Origin: Topomyia yanbarensis
Lineage: Eukaryota; Arthropoda; Insecta; Diptera; Culicidae
Assembly: GCF_030247195.1 (NCBI RefSeq)
Contig: NC_080671.1
Location: 71,981,412-72,045,411, forward strand
Direction of reading: 5' to 3'
DNA length: 64,000 nt
Positions within the stretch are counted from its first letter, which is position 1; each line of letters begins with the position of its first letter. Under the pieces are notes generated by a model. The model was not told the DNA's origin and ran no database searches. It worked only from the letters and a program-made list of their open reading frames with translations. Shown one piece after another: positions 1-10,966 of the stretch. A program made the position numbers and the translations under genes.

Positions 1-80
1 GAAGTCGAGGCCGAGCGTGCCGGAAACGTAAGCGGTCACCGTAAAGCAGCGACTGAAAGTGTTCGTTGAAACAGATCTAA

Positions 81-985
81 GACGTTCACCTCATCACCGG
101 GATGTTATCATGTTTGCGAGATCGCAGGTGCAGGTTGTGTGGATGATTGCGAAGGGCTCAAGCATTTGTATGTTAACGGATTTGCTGCATGTATGTGACC
201 TCGCGTGTATAAATTCGATATTAAAACCGTGTGTCCATTTGCATATTCGTTTGTGTTTTTAGATGATTACGAGGACCGTGAATCTAAATGTAGAATTCAG
301 TGTAGATGCTAGAAGAGAGTGAGTTCTCCCACATCACCTGAGTTTTCGGTTGTATCGCCATGGAACGTGTTGTTTAGTTGACAAGAGATTCATTTTTTTT
401 GTTTAGTCCACCTGAAGGCATTGGACCTTTGCTACAAGGGCCGAGGATAGGGACTTCCGGACGTAACCGCTTCATGATCGAACACGGGCGTTTGTAGGTT
501 CACTCCTGAGACAGACCGTGTTTGTGAATTTATAAGTGCTAAAACGTTCACTTAGTCACCGGGGTGTTATCCTGTTTGTGAGTTCGCGGTCGTGGGTGTT
601 CGTGGATGATCGCGAAGGACTTTGTATGTTAACGTTTAGTATGTTAACGTTTCTGGCGCGTGTGCTAGCGTGTATAAATTATTTTCTGTAACCCTGTGGC
701 AATTCGCATTTTCTTGAATGATCGCGCGCGGACCTAGAGCTCCCGGTCATGTCGCCATAGAATGTTTTGTCTAGTAATTTTTTAATTGATCCAACTGAAG
801 GCATGAGGCAATCGACTACTAGGATTGAGGGTAGAAATTTCCGGACGAGATTTCATGATCGCGCGACTGGTGGATTAATTCTTGAGAACGCGTTTGTAGA
901 TTTGTAAGTGTTAACACGTCCACATCATCACCGGAGTTTTTAAATATTAGCGGAATCGCGGGCGTAAATATGTGTGAATAAATGA
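81..985. repeat. Three diverged tandem copies of a ~460-bp repeat
   Basis: A block starting with ACGTTCACCTCATCACCGGG at 81 recurs in diverged form at 544 and 915. Each copy runs through the same order of landmarks: a 'GATGATCGCGAAGG' stretch, 'GTATGTTAACG', 'GTGTATAAATT', an 'AACTGAAGGCATG'-type stretch and 'TTCCGGACG' before 'TTTGTAAGTGTTAA'. Copy 1 is about 463 bp, copy 2 about 371 bp, and copy 3 is cut off near 985. No open reading frame is shared between copies. The sequence from 1 to 80 looks like the tail of an earlier partial copy. Its element class is not recognised. Confidence 0.6.
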
Positions 986-3170
986 ATGATGAATGAACCT
1001 TTATACGTTAAAAATAAGAGAGATCGTGATTGTATGTAAATCACGACATTATTCTCTCATATTATAATTAATGGCACTGTACTCTTTTATTTTTTCTTTA
1101 TATAATTTGTAAAATAACATTATATATTAATTACGGATGAGAAGAATTTATCAGGACACCGTTGAAGTTACAAGTGGACAATGAAGTGGTAAGCCAATCG
1201 AAGTCAAAGCGGAAAGGTTTAATTTGTGCTTACATACATACATACTTGTTTTACGATTGCATTATATTTAATTATATTTACTAACTTCTATAGTTAATCT
1301 TGCATTATATTTAATTATGTTTACTAAGTTCTATTATATCTAATTCTAAATTAATCTATAGTTTTCACACTGTTTGCTTCAACCTTTATTGTTATAGTAA
1401 TATAAGTATACATGTTTAATATATTTCAGATATTTATTATATCATGCATTACTTTTTTGATATTATTTACATTTATTATATTTTATTTCCAGTTGATTAT
1501 ATTACATTTACCACATGCAACTAATTAAAACATATATGTATATTCGTTGCATTCATTATTTTCCCTGAATGCTTTGTTTTTATTATAATCATGTTTATTT
1601 ATTTGTTATATTTATTATGTGCGCTATGTTGTTCGATCTATTTATTTAATGTTATATTCGATTTTCATTGCATTATAAAATAGTTGCTAACTGGGTGGGG
1701 TTGGAAGCACCAAATTGAGGACTGGACGAGGGAACGTGGATAGCCAGTCCAAGTCACTTGAAGAAAATTTGTTTACGTCAGAAGGTCTGATACGAGTTTG
1801 ATGCACCCTTCTCAAAACAAATCATCAGGTGGGTAAAGCAAGCATAGCAAAATTATTGTTGGAAGGGATTCTTTTTCCCCGCGAGGTTCGCGTAAGTGTA
1901 TCCGCTTACGGACCCGCCCAACCCCTTTTTGATCTCCCTTCAGTAACAGCGATAATGTGAAAGTCTCACGATAAACTATTTCGGATCTACCGTAAGTCTA
2001 CCCGCATTCACTGGAAAAACCTTGAACTGATGGTGGCTTCTTATCACATCACATCACATGAGTAGTGATAAGAAAACTACTAGAAGTACAGCAAAAACAG
2101 ACTAATGAAGTAAGAGAAAAGAACAGATGCAACATGCAATCAAACTATTTGAACTTGTCTAAATGCCAGCAAATAATATGTATGTATCATTAACGACAAT
2201 TGCATCATTCAATCTTCCGGAATGAATCGAATCGAATACACGAATATAAACTAGGAATTCTAAGCAGGATTACCCACAATTCTATCATATATGCCAGTTC
2301 TGTACCCATTCCTTGACCCAGTTATAATAAATACTCAGACAAACACATACATAGATAGACATACGACTAGCACATAACAATTGTACACTAGTACCAAAAC
2401 TACAATTATTACAATACAGCCACTAATAAGCTTCTACATTTACATTCTTAATAAGCCTGTGTACGATAAATCATCGCACAATGACTCCGAGCCGTGCCCA
2501 AAAACACTACGCTTAAGCTGAGGAACAATGTTTGCAAGCTCAGATCACAGCAAAATCCAATCCACGTCGACCCGCCAGTCGACCGCGCCAGCGCACATAG
2601 GCTTGGGGTTGATCGTTAGTTAGGGCTGGTGCAGAATATTAAAAAACACAAAACATAAAAAAGACCATAAGCCTTCTCGGTCTTCTCGATGCACCTCTAT
2701 CGAAGCGTAATGCAATAACCATCTTAAAGCAGTTGTCTGTCACAGGTTCTTTAAGACTGATAAACAAATATGCTTGATGATGTTTACAATACCGTCAAAC
2801 CCGTTAACGTAGGAGAGGGGAACAGAACTTTTAAAGCGATTTCTCTCGACAAAAAAACTCAGTTTGTTTACACTGGAAGTTTACATCCTGCTTCTTCTAT
2901 CTAACAGAAAACAGGTGTTATTTCTGATCATTACGCTTGACGATCGTACATATGTCTATTATACCAAGTACACATTCCTTGAAAATTAGTGAAATCTTAC
3001 TATAAACCACTCAAAATGCTTTTATAATAGTGCCTCGACTATAATCTATAATATTTTTTGTAGTCGTTTTTCAAATCACTCACGCATGTTCCCATTGTAC
3101 ATTAAAAAATCTGCGCAACCCTTATTTTTAAAATTTGTGCGTATCAACATTCATAGCCTTCTGTTTGATT
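986..3170. other. AT-rich intergenic DNA, nothing recognised
   Basis: No coding region, terminal repeats or RNA gene could be supported. The stretch 1240-1680 is very AT-rich. A short GC-richer part at 1690-2060 contains a small hairpin (CTTATCAC ... GTGATAAG near 2040-2072). Confidence 0.5.
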
Positions 3171-3187
3171 ATGACATTTGTTCTTCA

Positions 3188-3270
3188 GTTATGAAAATGG
3201 CAACGGAGCAAAATTTTGCTCGAGCAACGCGAAAATCCGAACCAAGGAGCTTTCAATCTTAGGTGATGCG
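3188..3270 (+). repeat. Dispersed repeat, copy 1 (inverted partner near 16.2 kb)
   Basis: The segment from TTCAGTTATGAAAATG to CCGAACCAAGGAGCTTT is repeated in reverse orientation at about 16170-16248 with small internal differences. It continues on neither side as a recognisable element. It is short and non-coding, so it is taken as a fragment of an interspersed repeat. Confidence 0.5.
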
Positions 3271-5968
3271 CACCTCAACAACGCCGATCGGCCATGTTGG
3301 TTTCAGAAACGACAGCTTATTTGTTGTGATAACGAACTCTTGCAAAAGTCAATGTTATCTAGATTTCGATGTCGATATAAATAGAAAATCTGGCATTTAT
3401 AGCATAGTGCTGCGTCATTGATGATGATACCTACATAAAAACGGATTTTAAGCAATTGTCAAGACGGGTATATTTGTCTTGGAAGAAGACAAGTATGCTG
3501 TGGATGGTCGCTTCAAATGAAAGCGGCTGTTAAAATTTGCTTAGTAATTCCTAATTTAGCAAGCCATGTGTACTTGTGTTCATTCGTGACCAACGACACC
3601 ATATTTGGTAAGATTTACAAAACGGCTTTGTCCATTTTTGAACAAGAACAATCGATAACTCGTCGTGTTTGCCCGATTCAGCTTCAAACCACTACTCCGA
3701 AACCGAGCAAGGGTGATCTGTGGTTAATTTTATACCGAAAGACATGAACCTTGCAAACTGTTCTGATCTCCATCGAATCTAAACCTATTGGGAAATTCGG
3801 CTATCAAAAGATAGGTGAGGGATAAAAAGGAAAAGATGGGGTAGTGGAAAATCTTTGAAAAGCCTACCTGAAACGACTTACAGGCTCTGAATCGCAAATG
3901 TCGAGCATTTTACTAAAATTAACCTAACAATTCAGCCGTCGTATGTAAGCTTAAATTAAAACCAGAACGGAACTACTTAAAAATTTAGGTTTCTTTTTGA
4001 TAACCATAGTCGAATTACCAGTTAATCTAAAGCGCCGCACTAATCGACTCACCCTTTACGTCCTCATTTAGTCGTGCCAAATAAATAATTTGGAAGAATA
4101 CACCTGCCCTGAAGGCTGACGAACACGTCTCATTAGGTACACTGAAATTATGTAGTTATCATATGCGACTTATTTTTTTCATTTCAAAATACCCACAAAT
4201 AGAAAAGCAACGCTTACAATAACAACATAAAAGTAGCTCTCCAAAGAAAACTTCTCGGTGCAAGTGCCCACTTGGCGGAAGGAAACGGATTACCTTAGCA
4301 GTCTCAAAGTCCTCGGAAATATGACAACCAGACGAAGCCATCATCTCTTCCACGCCGAAAAGGACGCTAATTAGTTTGCATACACTCCTAAACACCAGAT
4401 ATGCATATTAAAACACTCATTACGAGCCTTCCCCTCCCCAAGTGCAGGGGAGAAAGAGAACTCGTTTGTCATACAAACTACTTCACAGCATAAATTTGAC
4501 ACTCGTCCGCATACGATTCCCTGCGATGTTCAGCCTCGCGTCCCCTGACATTCATATAATCACACACACACACACACACACACACAGGCTAACAAAAGCC
4601 AGGGGAACAAAGTCTACTACTGGAGTGTAAAATCCACTATACACGGTAAAGGCGCACCAGCCAACGCAGCCTAGCTCATTTGCATTACGTTCTGGAACAA
4701 GACTGGCATTGTAATAAATTTATGCACATAATTATCAACGAAAATACGTGTCATAATATAAATATACATACATTTTTAGTCTTACTCAAAACATGACAGC
4801 AATCGTCTGCCGGGGATTGACCCGGGGGTGGCCCGGGTCGGCTCAGACAGGGCTGCCCTGGATTCACGCGAAAACATAACTTGTAGAACTAAACCCATTT
4901 TTTTCGCCACCTGCAACCGAAGGGCATGTATGTATGAGCTGCTGCGGTATTCATTACTTTCTTTCGGGGCTCCACAATTCATATCGTACGCTTTCCTGCA
5001 ACCGAAGTACTATACATACACCTATACATATACCCACCCACCCCTCCCGTTTGAACTTGGCTTATGAGAAGAAGGTGGAAAACCTTTCCGGCTGGAAGAA
5101 TGGAAAGCACTTCCGAACATATATGATTCAGAGCCGCTTTGCGCGTCGTTGTCGTCGTCGTCTTTTTCTGCTGTCATAATGTTCAGGGCCTTCCTAGTAG
5201 TTGCACTCGGCGCATTTATCGAGAAAATGCTTGCGCACGGTATGCTGTGCTAGAAACAAAGCGATGATGATGGGTTGGTATGTGCGTTTATGGATGTGGA
5301 CCAAAGCGCGACGACATTAAATATGACATTTGTGCATTTGATGAAAGGGAAAAAATAAGCAACCACAACGAAGCAATGTAGTGTTTTTGTACCGTTGGAT
5401 GTCCCGCGGTATCAGAAATGTTCGTAAATATCACTATGAAAGGTTGCTGTACTGTCTGTACGCTTGCCAGACGTTGTCAGGAGTTTTTATCGTGATGTTA
5501 GTTACCAAAGACAGTAATAGTCGTAAAGTTCCCGGATATAGTGGTGACATTACAGAAATAGTGAACTCAGAGCAGTTTACTTGTATGCATAGTATGAATA
5601 GCAGTTTGTGTAAAGCAGCTATACGCGGTGTTGTGCACGGGCAATAGGGGTTCCAAACCCATCCCCCAGGAAGGTTTTGAACATTTCGGAACACCCTGAT
5701 CGAAAATTTCGGATTCTGGGAATGAGTACATACTTGCTCCCAGTGAGAATTTCTCCTCGCGAAGATTGGCAAAAATACGTAGCCAGCCGTAGGACCCATC
5801 GAAACCAAATCCAAAACAAAAAAAAATTTATGCCGTGATGAAGTTATTTTAAAACAATTAGAGCGTGGCTTTACAATTTGTATGGACATGTTTCTTCACA
5901 ATTGTTTAGTAGAACCACTAAACCCCTAGCAATTTTTGTAAAGTTTGTAAAATTCGACGATGTTTGAA
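3271..5968. other. Non-coding DNA with a CA microsatellite
   Basis: No supported gene. A (CA) dinucleotide run lies at about 4560-4587, and a GC-rich partly palindromic stretch (CCGGGGATTGACCCGGG and its neighbour GGCCCGGG) lies at about 4812-4842. The open frames here are short, mutually overlapping on both strands and without recognisable domains. Confidence 0.5.
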
Positions 5969-5976
5969 GTCCCACA

Positions 5977-8641
5977 CAGGCATGGGAAAAATCAATTCAC
6001 GAAACGATCAATTTGAAATCATCCATCAACATGCTCCTACTGTGAAATGCAATCTCGGCAACCCTTCTTGTGTAGAGTAACGCGTTCATGCGAAAGCGAG
6101 AAACAAAACACAAAACGGAAAAAGTGACAGCGCACGGCAATGTTAGTGTTCACCAAATGATTAATTCTCCATCACATATATAGTGTTGTGAATGAAAGCA
6201 GAGAGAATCGCAAATGAATGCATTCTTTCATTCACAAAGATTCGTTTCAAAATATTCACCAAGTCGTTGATAAAAAAATAAGCTTGTTGTTCTTGCTTAA
6301 AGATCTGTGAAATTTTCATTTGGTTGGTGATCTCTAATTGTCAAGTAAGTAGTTTACAATGTGCTTCGATATAACCGGTGAAAAAAAAATATTTTTTAGA
6401 ATGAAACGACGCTGTACTCAAAAAAAGATGCTGTTGCAAGTTATCCAGGAGGTGGATGGAAAATTCCTCTGCAAAGCAGATGAGAAGTGCGAATAATGAT
6501 TTATAATAAGACATCTATAACTGAATTAATAAATATCAATAGAGAAATATTGCTTTGTAGCAACTTGATTCAAATATTTTATAATTTACAGACTTCACAT
6601 CACATTGGAAATTTATCGACAAGTTTTGCGAGGCATTTGAAGCGCCATTTATTCTTACAATGCAACTCCAGAAGCGACATGTTATTTTGAGCAACTTCTA
6701 CGCATACTGGCTAGTATGTCAGGCTAAACTAATGCGATGTGCAGACAATTGTTTAGCAAAAAGGCTATTGAAAGCATTTCAACGACGTTTGCAGAAGCTC
6801 ACTGAATCTTTGCCTTTCAAGGCTTGTGTTTACCTGGATCCTCGGTTCAATTTTCTAGGATCGAAAAGAATTTCACCGAAAGATAAAGAGCTGGCACAGG
6901 TAAATTTGAATCATTCACTTTGAATAATTTTCTTTAAAAATTTCTGCTTTGTTGTGTTCAGGAATTTCTTGTTATGCTCCATAATCGAGTAAGTGGAAAA
7001 AAATTTGGAGACGATGAAAATCCAGGTAAAAGCATGGAGGAGGAAGATGAGCTGGAGACTCTTTTGGCAGAATTTTTCGACAAGGATTCTGAAGGCAACA
7101 CATCGTTGGCGAGCCAGAGTAATTCTTCTGTTGCGCAAAAACTTAAAGCACTCGAGATTAGGGAGAAGGTACCGACAGTTGGATACGCGCGCCCAGGCTC
7201 ATCAAACAGTCTTGACAATCCGGATAATTTTGATCTTCTATCGTACTGGGAAGGTCAAAAATATACAAATCCGGACGTATGCAAAGTGGCAATGATTGCC
7301 TTTTCTGCATCAGCTACGCAGGTTTCTGTCGAACGTAGTTTCAGTGCGCTGAAGCTGTTATTGAATGATCATAGAATGAATTTAACGGCTAGTGCAGTCG
7401 AAAACGCTCTATTGCTTAAACTGAACTCTGACCTTCTTCCTCAGATCGCAAAAAGGCATGTGAAGAAGATCACTAAAATTTGATCTAACTTTGAAGAGAT
7501 AATAAATATTTCATAACGGATTTTCTCGTCTATCGTATTTTCCTCAACATATCACATATCTACATACAAATGGACATTAAGAGAAAATTCACCATTCCAT
7601 AAGAAAACTCGACTTATCCTTCGGTGCAGTTTGTCAAGTTCGACTAATATGCTTGTGTGTGTAGTAGAGTTGCGAGAGCATGTGTAGATCTGAGAGCGTG
7701 TATGTGTAAGTGAGTGGGTGTGCTTGCGATGATTATTCAAGTTCTATGGAGATGAAATACGGAAGACTCGGAAATTTCGTAAGTGGCCAAAATATGTCTT
7801 TGACAACATATCACATTTCTGTTGGATATAGAAGGCTTGAGCGAAATCGCCAAACTGAAGGCAGTCATTGATATTTTTTGTTTATTACACATGATTTCAA
7901 TATGTGAGCCAAGTGGTAGTTCAAATATGCGTACGGATGTATGATTTGTTTTAATCAATCCCCAGGATTATATATAGGAAATTGCTTTTCGACGTATCAA
8001 TTTTTTGATAAATATGATTGCGTATGCAATAAATAATCTCAAGAGCAGATTTCTGAATGTTTCTCTAGATTATTGATTATATTGTATCAAATATTGTGTA
8101 TGTTATTCTAGTTTCTTATCCCTCTTTTATCTTTTATCCTTTATTACCGCGCAGTCGTAACATTGATGGTTTGAAAAATACGAAATTTTTAATTGAACAC
8201 TTTTCATGTATGCCATGTGCAAACATGCAATTGCCCAGAAATAATTTCATAAAACGATTCCGCGCAAATTTCAAGTGGATTCTAGTGTAATATACTTCCC
8301 AATATAGATTAAAGTGTACATTTGCAGTATAAAGTTGACCTAACCCAACTGGAGAACACAATCTCACATTCATCTATGAACTAAAAATTGATTCACTTGT
8401 GAATGTTTACAGTACAATCTTCCGATTCAATCAACAAAAACAGAATCACAATCTTCTTCATTCATCATAGTATGTGTCATTCTTTTACCTGTGTCACTTG
8501 TTAGGAAGTTTATCTGTACCTACGCTCAGTTGCGTTCATTTGGAGAGTTTCAGTCGGACCGTGAATGAACGACTGGCTGCTATCAATGCAATGAACAAAT
8601 TCGCCAAGAGTAATGCGAATGAATGATAATTCCCATCCCTG
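5977..8641 (+). mobile_element. hAT-superfamily DNA transposon, full length, decayed
   Basis: The left end reads CAGGCATGGGAAAAATCA and the right end, reverse-complemented, reads CAGGGATGGGAATTATCA, an imperfect terminal inverted repeat with three mismatches in 18. An identical 8-bp target duplication, GTCCCACA, flanks both ends (5969-5976 and 8642-8649), which is the hAT hallmark. The 2,665-bp element carries the 3' half of a transposase gene on the plus strand. The rest (5977-6400 and 7500-8641) is non-coding, with many ATTCATTC-like subterminal motifs. The missing N-terminal coding half and the diverged ends suggest it is no longer autonomous. Confidence 0.9.
6592..7483 (+). pseudogene. 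hAT transposase, C-terminal half with one intron (5' part decayed)
   Basis: hAT transposases cut and paste the element via an RNase-H-like core and dimerise through a C-terminal hAT dimerisation domain. An exon follows a splice acceptor (TTTACAG) at 6591 and reads DFTSHWKFIDKF onward to KDKELAQ. It is joined by a 62-nt intron (6900-6961, GT...AG) to EFLVMLHNRV and then 173 residues ending at the stop at 7481-7483. The second exon contains YWEGQK..., then SVERSFSALKLLLNDHRMNL and VENALLLKLNSDLL, the classic dimerisation signature. The first exon has VYLDPRF, typical of the core upstream of the insertion domain. No credible BED zinc-finger or first catalytic Asp region is found upstream, only short broken frames at 6400-6590, so the gene is 5'-degenerate. 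Confidence 0.85.
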
Positions 8642-8649
8642 GTCCCACA

Positions 8650-9055
8650 AAAGATTTTTTTCAAAAACTGTCATCAAGAAAATTTTAACTTGATGGTGCT
8701 GTTGTTGCAGGGAAAGATTGCTCAGGTTTATAACGTTTTGAAGTAGAATACTTCTAACGTTTCAATATGGGGTCCCATTTCAAAAATTTCAGTTGAGAAA
8801 TTTTCCCAGGTTTGAAATGCGAGTATCTTCCGTTCTACTGGACGAAATCGCAATATTTTTGCACTATCTGATCGGAAATTTGTGCACGTGTTTCGTATTA
8901 AATTTCGGAATTACTGCGACTACTATAAATAAACCAAAACAAGGATTTTCAGAAAATCCTTCGGAAACAGCGAGGAAAATGCGCAATTTGCCAGCATATC
9001 CCACGCAGAGCCGTCAAAAAGGAGCATGTAAGCGTTTCATTACATACGGGAATGT
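8650..9055 (+). repeat. Flank of the histone remnant, related to 10.24-10.45 kb
   Basis: The stretch from TTCTAACGTTTCAATAT at about 8752 to about 8930 resembles 10253-10440 in the same orientation (CTAACGTTTCGATATAGG..., TTTTTGC..CTGATTGGAAAT). It therefore appears to be another diverged copy of the spacer found inside the duplicated histone units downstream. No gene is seen in it. Confidence 0.5.
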
Positions 9056-9093
9056 TATATATACAGGTCACACGAGCTTGTTTTGTATCAGTG
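9056..9093 (+). promoter_or_regulatory. Histone H4 pseudogene core promoter (TATA + initiator)
   Basis: TATATAT at 9056-9062 is followed about 28 bp later by an initiator-like ATCAGTG at 9087-9093. About 26 bp further lies the ATG at 9119 that lines up with the H4 start. The spacing fits an RNA polymerase II histone promoter. Confidence 0.55.
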
Positions 9094-9118
9094 GGTGCTC
9101 GCTTACCACACGAGCAAC

Positions 9119-9406
9119 ATGCTCGTCCGGACGGTACAATGAGCGGTATCATGTTTGCGTTCCCGTACCAAGCGTCATCGCAAGGTTCTTCGTGATAAAA
9201 TCCAGGGAATCACCAAATTCGGCGTCTGGCTCGTCGTGGTGGTGTAAAATGCATCTCCAATTTAATCTACGAATGCTGATGGTGTGCAGAAAAATGTCAT
9301 CCGAGATGCCGTGACCTACACTGAACACGCCAAGCGCAAAACCACAATGAATGTCGTCTATACTCTGAAGCGGCAGGGACGCACTTTGTATGGATTTGGA
9401 AGTTGA
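9119..9406 (+). pseudogene. Histone H4 pseudogene
   Basis: Histone H4 is a 103-residue nucleosome core protein. From 9167 the sequence reads TKRHRKVLRDKIQGITK, then in another frame [18 protein letters not shown] (LARRGGVK... at about 9229-9273), and from about 9295 [36 protein letters not shown] with a stop at 9404-9406. These match H4 in order and to its C-terminus. The PAIRR and ETRGVLKVFLE segments are shortened or frameshifted, and the N-terminal Gly/Lys-rich tail is scrambled with a stop, so it cannot make H4. A canonical histone 3' stem-loop sits 33 bp after the stop. It belongs to the degenerate histone cluster continuing to 12.6 kb. Confidence 0.9.
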
Positions 9407-9439
9407 AAAGGTAGAACTCACTTGTATCATTATAAAAAA

Positions 9440-9455
9440 GGCCCTTTTCAGGGCC
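9440..9455 (+). terminator. Histone mRNA 3' stem-loop (H4 pseudogene)
   Basis: GGCCCTTTTCAGGGCC is a perfect 6-bp stem, 4-nt loop histone 3'-end processing signal, followed by ACCA. A purine-rich CAAAGAATAAG 14 nt downstream resembles the U7-snRNP-binding histone downstream element. Confidence 0.9.
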
Positions 9456-9838
9456 ACCAAAACCATTTCAAAGAATAAGTTTGCATTTTCTGTTTCATGG
9501 ACTGTTTCTCCCTGGAGAGCAATATGGGTTAAACCCTAAATTATGATTTATTTCAGTACGTAAATTGCAAATATGGTCAGAAACAAACTGGAGTGAAGTG
9601 GAAAACATTTTTACTAGGCGCATTCAAAAAAGGTTCCAATTCTCAAACATTTTACCAAGGTGCCGTATTACATTACTCTCTTTACCCTGAGTGTTCGATA
9701 ATCTCCGTAGTGGAAACACAATTTCAATTTTGTTCTTTATCAAAAATATGTGGTCGACCAACGAAGGGGTGGAGCTTCGAAGAACACATATTGAGGACAA
9801 CACAAAAAAGGACGAGCTTACATTGTGCTGTAGTCAGG

Positions 9839-9874
9839 TATAAAAACTCAGCATGCTGTTGCTCACGCTCAGTT
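9839..9874 (+). promoter_or_regulatory. H2B core promoter, copy A
   Basis: TATAAAAA at 9839-9846 is followed 30 bp downstream by an initiator TCAGTT at 9869-9874. The layout is conserved in copy B (11362-11397) and matches insect histone promoters. Confidence 0.65.
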
Positions 9875-9890
9875 CGTTTCCAGCATCAGC

Positions 9891-10022
9891 ATGCAGCAGT
9901 TCGTTTGCAGCATCTCCCGCAAAATTCAAACCGCCGTCCGTTTGCTGCTGTCAGAAGAGTTGGCCAAGCACGCCGTCTTCGATGGCACCAAAACTGTTAC
10001 CATATACACCAGCACCAAGTAA
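9891..10022 (+). CDS. Truncated histone H2B (43-residue C-terminal remnant), copy A
   Basis: Histone H2B is normally about 123 residues and pairs with H2A in the nucleosome. Here an ATG at 9891 opens a 43-codon frame. From residue 6 it reads [15 protein letters not shown], then SEELAKHAV, and ends TIYTSTK with a TAA at 10020-10022, which matches the H2B C-terminus (helix 3 and the alpha-C helix). The N-terminal tail and helices 1 and 2 are absent; the 5' UTR runs straight into the C-terminal part, so an internal deletion is inferred. Substitutions such as SEE for the usual PGE and FD for SE show divergence. TATA box, initiator, ORF and processing stem-loop are all intact, so a short histone-type mRNA is possible. 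Without the histone fold it could not form a nucleosome; a pseudogene is the likelier reading. Confidence 0.75.
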   Translation: MQQFVCSISRKIQTAVRLLLSEELAKHAVFDGTKTVTIYTSTK

Positions 10023-10046
10023 ATTTCGAACACTGCCCAAAGAAAA

Positions 10047-10062
10047 GGCCCTTTTCAGGGCC
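10047..10062 (+). terminator. Histone mRNA 3' stem-loop (H2B copy A)
   Basis: GGCCCTTTTCAGGGCC lies 24 nt after the H2B stop, followed by ATCAA and a purine-rich CAAAGAATG about 12 nt further, consistent with a histone downstream element. Confidence 0.92.
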
Positions 10063-10780
10063 ATCAATTTATCGACAAAGAATGAAATTGAAGTTTTGTT
10101 ATTACAAGCATCAGCTTGTCAAGAGCGTTGGATGGTAAGTGAGCCACTTGTGAACAATACCGTCGCTTTCACGAGAATGGCACAAAATCAAAAGTTATTT
10201 GTGATTTATAGACATTTTAGTGTAATGATTCAATTTACAAAAATCGAACGTTTTCTAACGTTTCGATATAGGTGCTCCGTTTCAAAATTTTCGGCCAGAA
10301 TGCTGCCTGTTTTTTCAAACGTGAAAATCTGCTGTTGTATTGAATGAAAACCTTCGATTTTTGCGCTGATTGGAAATAGTTGTGACTAATTCTGTAGAAT
10401 GTACAATTACTGAAATAACGGATTTTGTGAAAGCAGTGGTTGGTCCGTACAATTCGATTCCAAGCGAGCCAGACTAGTTTTCGTTGGAAGGTCCACCTCT
10501 GACAATAGAAGTAAACTATTTTATTTTGAATTCAACTACAACTTCCTTGAAAACAGCACAGCTAAAAAACTTTTGGGAAAAACGCGCAAACCTAAATTTT
10601 CCACTATAATGGAAACTGCCTGTGCCCAGCCGCACTGCATCATCAAGATTGATAGTAATTCAAGCCGGGAGGAAAGAGGTTGTAAGGCAATGGAAAACGA
10701 AAATTTCATTTATATCTTACTGGTATATAATTGGCTGGTCCTGAAAAGAACTTGTTGGTTTGTGGTTTATATTGGGTCAC
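10063..10780. other. Spacer between H2B and H3 remnants, copy A
   Basis: Non-coding. The first 150 bp (H2B 3' flank) recurs at 10967-11110 and 11559-11720. Part of 10253-10440 resembles 8752-8930. From about 10395 to 10780 it matches copy B at about 11750-12136. Open frames here do not encode histone sequence. Confidence 0.5.
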
Positions 10781-10966
10781 AATTTAGGCCTGCTCGATTG
10801 CTGATAGCTGTGAATTTCTCGCAGGGCGACAGTTTCTGTTCAGTAGTGATGAGGCTTCCTAACGCCAACCGTGACTGGGGCACTTTTTCACGGCCTTCGT
10901 TACTTACTGCTTGCGGGGAGGCTTTCCTCCGGTGGACTTACGAGCGGTATGTTTGGTACGGGCCAT
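10781..10966 (-). pseudogene. Histone H3 pseudogene, N-terminal half, copy A
   Basis: Read on the minus strand from the ATG at 10966, the sequence gives [20 protein letters not shown], then a stop where Leu20 is expected. After a frame change it reads APVTVGVRKPHHY, a stop, then TETVALREIHSYQQSSRPKL. This follows H3 residues 1 to about 65 in order. The H3 core from about residue 66 to 135 is absent. Several stops and a frameshift make it non-functional. The base just upstream of the ATG is not an H3 leader but the H2B 3' flank, so the locus is a recombinant. Confidence 0.9.

Noticed and set aside
4800..4870. GC-rich palindromic patch as an RNA gene or regulatory site
   Set aside because: Only short self-complementary words; no match to a known RNA and no flanking structure.
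5434..5889. 151-codon minus-strand frame
   Set aside because: No recognisable domain, overlapped by plus-strand frames, no gene signals.
9149..9466. 105-codon minus-strand frame
   Set aside because: It is the antisense of the H4 pseudogene, which has clear H4 peptides on the plus strand.
9593..10138. 181-codon frame and its 202-codon partner at 11083-11691
   Set aside because: They cross the H2B promoter and remnant in the wrong frame; their similarity only reflects the tandem duplication.
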